Shown: positions 48,367 to 55,413 of the stretch, in pieces
Layout: each line of letters begins with the position of its first letter
Numbering within the stretch: the stretch's first letter is position 1
Assembly: GCF_019703305.1 (NCBI RefSeq)
Contig: NZ_AP024814.1
Coordinates: 248,001-312,000, forward strand
Direction of reading: 5' to 3'
DNA: 64,000 nt
DNA from: Helicobacter sp. NHP19-003
GTDB lineage: Bacteria > Campylobacterota > Campylobacteria > Campylobacterales > Helicobacteraceae
The notes under the pieces: model-generated
Seen by the model: only the letters and a program-made list of their open reading frames with translations
Told to the model about the DNA's origin: nothing
Database searches by the model: none
Program-made: the position numbers and the translations under genes

Positions 48367-49596
48367 ATGGGGGCTGTTGAAAAGGTCATAGGTCTTAGCG
48401 TTGATAGGGATTTCATGCGCAAAACCGCCACACGGGCGGAATTGTGCGCCCTTTTGGGGCTAGACACGGCGCAGTTTCGCTATTTAGAGCAAAAGGGCGT
48501 GTTTGCGCCCATTGACCTACAACTTTACACCCTAGACAAACAAGACAAAACCCAAAGAATCCAAGAGATCCACTATTACACCCGCGAGTCGGTGTTGAAC
48601 TACATGCACTACTTGCAAGTTTCTAAAGAGATGGCCCAGGAGGACTTGGCCAAACTTAGGGGGTTCAACAATGAACTCATCTCCATTGATCGGGAATTGC
48701 GTAGCGAGCTTACGGCCTTGCAAGACTCCAATGAGAAGTATAAGCGGGCACTAGAGCGGGAGGCTAAGCTGCTAGAGCGCAACCGGGCTTTACGGCATCG
48801 GCTCAAAGAAGTGGATAAGGATGCGAGGGCGTGGCGCAAGCTCAAAGACAAAGAAGCTAGGCACGCTAATTATGTTGTGGATGTGCACGAGTGCGCGCGC
48901 TTTTTTGGCATAGAGGATGAGGGCGGGGGCATTGAGAATGCGCTTTACTACTTGCGGGCGAAGGGGGCGATTGTGGCCGAGGGGGATAACTTGTATCATT
49001 TGCAAAAAAGCGCCATCGCCATGCTCGAATACACCTCATTGAAAGCCAAAGAGGAAGCGGGCACAAGAGATGCCAGCAGTGCTAGCACAGATCAACTCTC
49101 AAACATCTTAGGCGTGACGCCTTCTAGGATTTACAAACTCGCCCCAGCGGGGGTTACGATCAAGAACTCTAAGGATGATTGGGATTTGGTGGCGAGCGTG
49201 CGCAACTACATCGCCTACAAGCTCGAAACAGAGAAAACAGACCTACAAAGCGCGCGGGCCAGAAAAGAACTCGCCGATGCCAAGATTAAGGAGCTCAATT
49301 ATCAGCAGAAAATGGGCGAGTTGTTGGACTTTGACACGATCGCTAAGGCTTTGCAAGACATCGCCAGCACCATCAGCAACAAGCTCTACAGCCTGCCTCA
49401 AATTTTAAAACGCAAATGCGCAATGCCCCAAGAATTGGAGGGGTTTTTGTGCGCCCAAATTGAAGCAATTTTAGAGGAATTGCAAGACCCCGCCATCTAC
49501 GAGCGTGCGGCTGACAAAACCCAAGAGCTCAAAGAAAAACGCAAAGAAAAAGAGGATTTAGGGCTGTTTGAGGGGGTAGAGGATGAGGGGGCTTAG
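48367..49596 (+). CDS. Terminase small subunit, Nu1-like with extra N-terminal modules
   Basis: 409 residues, far longer than Nu1 (181). The last about 150 residues fit the small terminase: HTH (STDQLSNILGVTPSRIYKL) followed by LQSARARKELADAKIKEL and a helical part. Upstream are two further HTH-like modules (ELCALLGLDTAQFRYLEQKG near residue 20-40 and CARFFGIEDEGGGIENALYY near 175-200) separated by a long coiled coil (110-160). It immediately precedes the large terminase. Identification is by context and C-terminal similarity. Confidence 0.7.
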   Translation: MGAVEKVIGLSVDRDFMRKTATRAELCALLGLDTAQFRYLEQKGVFAPIDLQLYTLDKQDKTQRIQEIHYYTRESVLNYMHYLQVSKEMAQEDLAKLRGFNNELISIDRELRSELTALQDSNEKYKRALEREAKLLERNRALRHRLKEVDKDARAWRKLKDKEARHANYVVDVHECARFFGIEDEGGGIENALYYLRAKGAIVAEGDNLYHLQKSAIAMLEYTSLKAKEEAGTRDASSASTDQLSNILGVTPSRIYKLAPAGVTIKNSKDDWDLVASVRNYIAYKLETEKTDLQSARARKELADAKIKELNYQQKMGELLDFDTIAKALQDIASTISNKLYSLPQILKRKCAMPQELEGFLCAQIEAILEELQDPAIYERAADKTQELKEKRKEKEDLGLFEGVEDEGA

Positions 49597-51333
49597 GTGG
49601 AGGGATTTGAGGACCACAGCCTAAGCCAAATTGAGCGGTTAAAGGCGGTTTTTGCCAAATCCATTTTCATCAAACCCCGTTTGAACCTCTATGAGTGGGC
49701 ACAAAAATACCGCGTTTTGTCCAAAGAATCGAGCGCATTGTTTGGCAAATGGCAAACCATCAGCTACCAAAAAGAGCCGATGGAGTGCATCAGCGACCCC
49801 CGCTACACAGAAGTCGTTTTAATGTGGGGGGCGCAGTTGGGCAAAAGCGAGATTTTGAATAACACGATTGGGTACTACATCCACCAAGACCCGAGCAACA
49901 TTCTTTTTTTACTGCCCACAGAGGACTTGGCCCAAGACTACTCGAAACGCCGGCTCGCCCCGATGTTTCGAGATGTGCCCGAAGTGGGCGCGCTCATCAA
50001 CGCCCGCGATTCAAACAACACGATTTTAATCAAGAATTTCAAGGGCGGGAATTTGGCTTTAGTGGGCTCGAACAGCCCCTCTAAGCTGGCGAGCAAGCCC
50101 ATTAAGGTGTTGATTGTGGATGAAGCCGACCGCTGCGAAAACACGAAAGAAGGCCATAGCATCGTTTTGGCCGAAAAGCGCACGGCGACTTATTTTGACC
50201 GCAAAATCGTGAAAGTTTCCACGCCCACGATCAAGGGCTCGAGCTACATAGAAAGAGAATTTTTAGCCAGCGATGCGCGGATGTTTTTTGTGCCATGCCC
50301 GCATTGTGGGTTCATGCAGACTTTGGACTTTGAGGGATTGTCTTGCGAAGAGTCGCATGGGGCGGTCGTGTTGGAGAGTGTGCGCTACAAGTGCCTTGAA
50401 TGCGGGGGGCTGTGGGATGAGAAGCAAAAGAACAACGCCGTGTCCATAGGAGAGTGGCGGGCTACAAACGCCAACGAGCACAATAAGGACAAGGCGGGAT
50501 TTTATCTAAATGCCCTATATTCGCCTTTTTTTAGCATGCAACAGATCATCAAAGACTACACCGCCGCTAAGGACAATGCCCAGAGCTTGCAGGTGTTCAC
50601 CAACACCATCGAGGCTAAGCCCTACGAGCCGCCGAGCACCTCCTTTAGAGAGCAGGAACTCTTTGAGCGGGGGGAAAGTTACACGCCCACGACTTTGCCC
50701 GATGCCATCATTTTCATCACCAGCGCCACGGACATTCAGGGCAACCGGGTGGAGATTGAGTTTAAAGGGTGGGGGTCGGGTTATCAAAATTGGGGCGTGA
50801 AGCATGTGGTGCTACAGGGCAACACGGCTGAGAGCGAGATTTGGGGGCGGCTGTATCGCGAACTGAAGGCGATTTTCTACACCACAAGTGGGCGCAAATT
50901 GCAAAGCACACTTAATCTCGTGGATAGCGGGTTTAACACCGAGCGGGTGTATAATTTTGTGCGGCTAGACAAACGCTTTATCGCCACAAAGGGGGCGAGC
51001 GAAACCACCTCTAAGAAGGAGTTTTTAAGCCCCCTAAAGCGCATTGCTAAAGGCGTTAGTTTGTGTGTGATCGGCACTTACACGGGCAAGGCGGAGGTGT
51101 TTCGGCTGCTGTCTGTGGAGAAAAAGGACATGTCGGGGTATTGCCATTTCCCAAAATCGTACCCTTTTGAGTATTTTGAGCAACTGACCTCAGAGAAAAT
51201 CGTTAAAACCACCACGCCTAATGGCTACAAGACTTACCGCTGGGTCAAAGTCCGCGAGCGCAATGAGGGCTTGGACTTGTTTGTGCTCAATTTAGCGGCG
51301 GCAAAGCTCTTAAAAGTCATTGACAAAATTTAG
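49597..51333 (+). CDS. Terminase large subunit (GpA family)
   Basis: 578-residue ATP-driven DNA packaging motor and nuclease. Walker A-like WGAQLGKSE near residue 85, Walker B VLIVDEADRC near 170, a four-Cys zinc motif (CPHCG and CLECG, residues 230-270), and the nuclease start ITSATDIQGNRVEIE near 370. Starts at GTG; stops 335 bases before the repressor end. Confidence 0.9.
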   Translation: MEGFEDHSLSQIERLKAVFAKSIFIKPRLNLYEWAQKYRVLSKESSALFGKWQTISYQKEPMECISDPRYTEVVLMWGAQLGKSEILNNTIGYYIHQDPSNILFLLPTEDLAQDYSKRRLAPMFRDVPEVGALINARDSNNTILIKNFKGGNLALVGSNSPSKLASKPIKVLIVDEADRCENTKEGHSIVLAEKRTATYFDRKIVKVSTPTIKGSSYIEREFLASDARMFFVPCPHCGFMQTLDFEGLSCEESHGAVVLESVRYKCLECGGLWDEKQKNNAVSIGEWRATNANEHNKDKAGFYLNALYSPFFSMQQIIKDYTAAKDNAQSLQVFTNTIEAKPYEPPSTSFREQELFERGESYTPTTLPDAIIFITSATDIQGNRVEIEFKGWGSGYQNWGVKHVVLQGNTAESEIWGRLYRELKAIFYTTSGRKLQSTLNLVDSGFNTERVYNFVRLDKRFIATKGASETTSKKEFLSPLKRIAKGVSLCVIGTYTGKAEVFRLLSVEKKDMSGYCHFPKSYPFEYFEQLTSEKIVKTTTPNGYKTYRWVKVRERNEGLDLFVLNLAAAKLLKVIDKI

Positions 51334-51383
51334 GGCGCACGCACCCGCATTTTAGCTGAAAGTGCCTATTTTAGGGCTTTGTG

Positions 51384-51405
51384 GACATGTGGGGCGCAAC
51401 ATGTC
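51384..51405. repeat. Inverted repeat after terminase gene
   Basis: GACATGT and ACATGTC flank an 8-base spacer. Nearby, AAAGTGCCTATTTTAGGG (about 51360) and AAAGTGCCTAAAATAGGG (about 51506) are an 18-base repeat whose core is inverted. The region 51334-51668 otherwise shows only a weak open frame. Such repeats near terminase genes could mark a packaging site or terminator. Confidence 0.5.
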
Positions 51406-51667
51406 AGGGGGGCGCTTTTAAAGCAAATTCAGCAAACATCAAGCGAGAAAAAGGGGCGCTGGGGAGTGGTTTAAAGCCCGCTGCAAACAAGCAAAAAGAG
51501 CGCAAAGTGCCTAAAATAGGGGGTTTGATGGCAACATGCCACCCCAAAATAAAATAAAAAATTTGCGTTTTTCGTGGTCTTTGTCGACCGCAATACCCCC
51601 CTCTCAGAAGGACCCACAAAGACACCAGCGCCCCCACAAACACCGCTATGCATGTCCAAAGCTCCAC
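51404..51667 (-). CDS. Possible small membrane protein
   Basis: 87-codon frame starting with GTG one base after the repressor stop. One N-terminal hydrophobic helix (LWTCIAVFVGALVSLWVLL) then a basic tail; C-terminal part low in character. It could be a small phage membrane protein, but the region is rich in repeats and another frame is also open, so it may be chance. Confidence 0.3.
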   Translation of the reverse strand: MELWTCIAVFVGALVSLWVLLRGGYCGRQRPRKTQIFYFILGWHVAIKPPILGTLRSFCLFAAGFKPLPSAPFSRLMFAEFALKAPP

Positions 51668-51668
51668 G

Positions 51669-52507
51669 TTAAACGCCTACAAACTTTCCACGCACCACGC
51701 CCACTAGTTGCAAGAGCTCAATGCCCTCGATCGTGTAGGGCGTATAAGCCTCGTTATGGGCACTTAGAGTGATCGCACGGCTGTTGTGGTCTTTGCCCAA
51801 ACGGCGGATGATGATCTCGCCCCCATAATGCACCGCCACAATGTCCCCGCTATTGGGCGGCGTGTTCTCCACAAACACAAAATCGCCGTTCACTAGTAGT
51901 GGACTCATCGCATCGCCATGCACTCTTAAAATCTCCATTTTTGCCAAGCTCGTCTTCAGTGCATTGATCATCGAAAAATCTGAACCGCCGCTGAAGCGGT
52001 TAAACGGGCTTGCCACGGCAAGCGCAACACCCCCGCCCCCATCGCCCAGCACAAAATAGGCATCCACATCCACAAGCTTCCCAAAAGCCCGCACAAACTT
52101 CAGGGAGGGCGCGGTGTTGTTTTTGAGTTTGTGCATGTAGAGCAAAAACGCCTTTTCACTGACACCTACAGCATTGGCCATCTCTTGCCAAGTGCCAAAG
52201 TGAAAATGCTTCCTCAACATCTCCACAAATGCCAAAAACGCGCCACAAAACCCCTCGCTATCCACCGCCACCCGATCTGCCAAATCCGGCACAGGCGGGG
52301 GCACTTTGGCATCCCCACTTGTGGCGATTTTGAGGTAAGAATACCAAACCTTGTTGGGGATTTTCTGCACGCTTATCCAAGTCGCCGCCGTTTTCCTTGA
52401 CCGCCCCAATTTCTCAGCCACCGCCGCCAAAGAGCGCACGCCAAAAAGTCCTTCATTGTTTCAACACGAGTCTTGTACTCTTGTCTATCCTGCTTGTCTT
52501 TTGCCAT
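51669..52507 (-). pseudogene. CI/LexA-like phage repressor, frameshifted and without autocleavage residues
   Basis: Lysogeny-type regulator. The downstream frame (GTG at 52439) holds an HTH (LAAVAEKLGRSRKTAATWI), a second HTH-like part (WQEMANAVGVSEKAFLLY) and a C-terminal S24 domain. In front, another frame opens with ATG at 52507 and reads MAKDKQDRQEYKTRVETMKD, which joins smoothly to GVRSLAAVAEKLG if one T is added to the T5 run at 52443-52447. The S24 nucleophile is Ala (GDAMSPLL instead of GDSM), and the general-base Lys is Arg (EIIIRRL). Self-cleavage is therefore not expected even if the frame is restored. Confidence 0.75.
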
Positions 52508-52517
52508 CGTGGGCGGC

Positions 52518-52526
52518 ATTGTAGCA
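52518..52526 (-). promoter_or_regulatory. Repressor promoter giving a leaderless mRNA
   Basis: Minus strand TGCTACAAT, an extended -10 box, ends 11 bases before the ATG at 52507. Transcription should start within about 3 bases of the ATG, so the mRNA would have almost no leader, as for lambda cI from its maintenance promoter. CTTGT is repeated three times in 52471-52497 and may be operator half-sites. Confidence 0.5.
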
Positions 52527-52599
52527 AAACCGCCAAGAAAACGCAATTTTGACGCGCTTTCACCCGCCCAAACGCTTTAGCCTTTTTGTCCACCTACAC

Positions 52600-52649
52600 G
52601 AATGCCCTTTCTACCCCCCTAGAATGCCCCACAATCAACACAATACCCC
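52600..52649. repeat. Candidate iterons upstream of rep
   Basis: GAATGCCCT (52600), GAATGCCCC (52622) and CAATACCCC (52641) recur about every 19-22 bases, the spacing of one or two helix turns seen in iterons bound by Rep_3 initiators. Short and degenerate; weak evidence. The whole gap 52508-52750 shows no gene. Confidence 0.25.
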
Positions 52650-52731
52650 TAACCTATAAAAACCCCCTTTGCACTCTCCAAAGCGATTTTAGAGGCATTC
52701 ACACGCAATTCTTGTTTTAATTCAAAACTCT

Positions 52732-52763
52732 CTCTTGGGGGTTTGGGGGCTTGCCCCCAAGAG
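52732..52763. repeat. Perfect 10-bp hairpin over rep start
   Basis: CTCTTGGGGG and CCCCCAAGAG flank a 12-base G-rich loop. The only initiation codon seen for rep, TTG at 52751, lies inside the loop, so the hairpin could restrain translation. Confidence 0.7.
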
Positions 52764-54403
52764 CATATAGATCCAAGCGCAAAGCTTGGCTTACAAAATA
52801 TTTATTAGAGGCCAAATGTGCCGAGCACCCCGAGCTCATTGAAAAACTATTTCCCGTTAAAGCGAAAATCATTAAGGATTTGGCGCAAGTGGTGCTAGCC
52901 CATGAGTGGGAAAGCAATGACACAAGCAGCATCAACACTTCCCAACAAACCAAAGACACCCTAAAGCACTTCAGCACTCTCATGGCGAGCTTGCAAGAGA
53001 TGCTAGACAATGCCCCAAGCCCCACCATCAAAGAGGGGCTAGAATTTGGCATCAAGGATTGCATCGACAAAATGGAGGGGGCACTGACGGCATGGACGGA
53101 GTGGATAGACCCCAAGGACAAGCCCAAAGACACCATCCCCATCACCGAGTTCACAAAGCCACAAAGCGCAAAACCACAAGAGGAAAACACTCCACAGCCC
53201 CAGCCACAAGAGCCCCCCCAAGAAGTGGCTAAAGAAGTTGTAGCCCAAGAGCCCCAAACAGCCTTAGCGCCCATCGTGCAAGAGCCCCAAGACCTACAAA
53301 AACAAGGGCTTTTAGCCCCCCAAAATGCGCCATCTGTCCCGGGCAAAAGCCTAAGCATCGCCAATAAAAGCCAAATCGTCATGCATAACAACATCTACAA
53401 GGTGAATCTAGGGCATTTGAGCGAACTTGAAACAAACTTACTTTTTAACCTTTGCCACCGCCTAAAGGACAAGCAAGACACCTTAGTAACTTACACGGCT
53501 AAAGAAATTAGAGCATTTGCAGGCGATCCCAAAATGTCTAATAAGAACTTGCTAAAATTATCCATAGATTTAGTGGATAATCTCATCAAGGCAAATTTTA
53601 GACAAATTGCCCAAGTTGATGGCGAATTAACATTAATACGCACCGCCACCATTTTTAGCGTTTTTGAGGTGGGCGTAAGGGATCGCGTTGTGGAGTTTTT
53701 GAATGTACAGGTCAATGCCCCTCATTTCACCTATCTACTTAATGAGCTAAGTGCAAATTTTACAGCCATGCGCTTAAGTACTTATATGAGCTTAAGCGGC
53801 AAATACCCTAAGAATTTATTTAGGCTTTTGGAGCGGTATAAAAACGAGGCGGTGGATGGCGTTTTCCAAGTGCATATGTACCAAAACGACTTAGAGGGTT
53901 TTTGCGCCTTCATGGGCGTGCCCAAAGATTTTAGAAAAGACAATATAGACGCTTATGTGCTGAATCCCGCCATTAAAAAACTCACGCAAAAAAGCCCTAA
54001 AAAATCTTTCACCCCCCCCTATAAGTCCATTAAAGTGATTAAAAATAAAGCCAAAGCGCAGGGTGCAAAAGTGCTGGGCTACACCTTTGAAGTTACCCTA
54101 AACACCCCCGAGCAAGAGCAAGCAAACGAGTTAGAAAAGGGGCAAGAGCCCCACAAAAAACCCAAACGCTTCACCAAACAAGACATCAAAGCCCTAAACG
54201 ACACCATTGGCATGCAAGGCGCGCTCATCGTCAAAGACCAAGAGGGCAAAGACTTTGCCCTAAATTATGCATGTGTGGTGGATTTTGTCCCCAGCCCTAA
54301 AACGCGAGGAATTTGCATACAATTTAGGGTCAATGGGGTTTTAAACCCAAAAATCCTAGCAATAATTGCCCTATATAAAAAACATGAGGGGCTTGGGCTT
54401 TAG
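52751..54403 (+). CDS. Plasmid-type replication initiator (Rep_3 family) with N-terminal extension
   Basis: 550 residues. Residues about 205-430 fit the winged-helix pair of Rep_3 (RepB/RepA) initiators, which bind iterons: NKSQIVMHNNIYKVN, FLNVQVNAPHFTYLLNEL and YPKNLFRLLERYKNEA. H. pylori plasmids carry the same type. A helical N-terminal region and a Pro/Gln-rich linker (residues about 135-190) precede it, and about 100 C-terminal residues follow that are not part of the family. Start TTG has poor ribosome-site spacing. A chromosomal Rep with phage genes suggests an integrated phage-plasmid. Confidence 0.78.
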   Translation: MPPRAYRSKRKAWLTKYLLEAKCAEHPELIEKLFPVKAKIIKDLAQVVLAHEWESNDTSSINTSQQTKDTLKHFSTLMASLQEMLDNAPSPTIKEGLEFGIKDCIDKMEGALTAWTEWIDPKDKPKDTIPITEFTKPQSAKPQEENTPQPQPQEPPQEVAKEVVAQEPQTALAPIVQEPQDLQKQGLLAPQNAPSVPGKSLSIANKSQIVMHNNIYKVNLGHLSELETNLLFNLCHRLKDKQDTLVTYTAKEIRAFAGDPKMSNKNLLKLSIDLVDNLIKANFRQIAQVDGELTLIRTATIFSVFEVGVRDRVVEFLNVQVNAPHFTYLLNELSANFTAMRLSTYMSLSGKYPKNLFRLLERYKNEAVDGVFQVHMYQNDLEGFCAFMGVPKDFRKDNIDAYVLNPAIKKLTQKSPKKSFTPPYKSIKVIKNKAKAQGAKVLGYTFEVTLNTPEQEQANELEKGQEPHKKPKRFTKQDIKALNDTIGMQGALIVKDQEGKDFALNYACVVDFVPSPKTRGICIQFRVNGVLNPKILAIIALYKKHEGLGL

Positions 54404-55360
54404 CTTGCTCTTGTTGTGCTTGGCTGGCTTGCTCTAGCACCTCTTGTATATCAGTAATGAGGGGCTGTCCGTGTCTTTGAGCATAAATCATAGAATTACA
54501 AAAATAAGTTTGATTATCAATAAATTGAAGAGTGAGAAGATTGGCAAATGGCTGCCATGGTGTAAGTTAGCGGGGCTGGCAGCAGAGCTAGAGAACGCTG
54601 CACAAAGGCTGAGAAAGATGAGTGTTCTAGAAAACACTACAGACTTGGTTTTGAGGGCGATATAAGGTCCAAGACAGAGTCAAAGTTTTTGACTGTTTCC
54701 CAAAAGCTATACAACTATGGAAAGATTAAATCTTGCCGTTCTTTTTGAATGGTATTTCGTGGCAAGATGATCTTCTCAAGCCAAATTGAGCCAAAAACCA
54801 AGAAAAAGAGCAAAAGACAAAACAATCAGCCAACCAACCCAGAAAATACATAGCGTTTTTAGCCCTATAAAAGGCTTATAGAACGCAAAAAAGATAACAT
54901 AAGGTAGGGAAACACCATCAAATCCACAAAATCGATTGTAGGCAATCCTAGAGCGTTCTAGGGGCGTATCCCACTCATTAGCTTCTCTCTTGTATTTGCC
55001 ACACCTATGGGTAAACGCCACAAACTTACAGCATTACTTGAGATCCGCTTATATATAAGGGCAAACAAGACATTCAAACCTTCATTAATGGAATCCTCAG
55101 GCTGCTTAGATTCCGTAAAGTCCCAGGCATTTGCTGCGTTGCTAATGAACGAATGGCTGCATGGTTGTTGCCTTTGTTTTGTACTGAATAGGAGCTTTCA
55201 TGTAGTGTGCAATACAAATCATACGAACCCATACTTTAAGGCGATTATCTTTGGTGATGCTTTCCGAAGCTAGGGGTTGACGCACCACGAGCGGGTAAAT
55301 AACCATGGCCTGAACCACACCCAAGCGAGTGCTTGGTGTTTGAATCAAAAGCCCAATCAC
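54400..55360 (-). pseudogene. Decayed gene of unknown function with many in-frame stops
   Basis: No intact gene fills 54404-55413, but one minus-strand frame reads protein-like from about 55150 to 54560 through six stops (TAG 54960, TAG 54867, TAA 54861, TGA 54828, TAG 54717, TAG 54639). Segments include SINEGLNVLFALIYKRISSN, a hydrophobic FCLLLFFLVFGSIW, and IILPRNTIQKERQDLIF. Before it another frame (GTG 55360) gives STRLGVVQAMVIYPLVVRQP, and after it a third gives NSMIYAQRHGQPLITDIQEV. It looks like a membrane protein gene broken by nonsense and frame changes. No family recognised. An 81-codon frame at 54776-55021 overlaps it and is probably chance. Confidence 0.45.
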
Positions 55361-55413
55361 TAAACTAACCCCACCCTTTTAAATCGCCAAGCTCACCAAC
55401 TTGGCAAAAAGGG

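Larger units (their letters stand above)
44089..55360. mobile_element. Remnant phage-plasmid / defective prophage island
   Basis: Runs from a tail-tube fragment just after ispH to a decayed gene just before the acetone carboxylase alpha gene. It contains phage tail fragments (minus), then methyltransferase, gpW-like, portal, gpV-like and terminase genes (plus), a lysogeny repressor, and a Rep_3 plasmid initiator. No integrase, capsid, scaffold/protease, tape measure, fibre or lysis genes, and no clear terminal repeats, are visible. Edges are approximate. Confidence 0.8.

Noticed and set aside
51404-51667. Holin assignment for the small membrane frame
   Set aside because: One helix and a basic tail are not enough, and no lysis genes lie near it.
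54444-54665. 73-codon plus-strand frame after rep
   Set aside because: Starts at TTG with no ribosome site, no known family, and it overlaps a minus-strand decayed gene that reads more like protein.
55007-55273. 88-codon plus-strand frame
   Set aside because: Opposite the decayed minus-strand gene; composition unconvincing.
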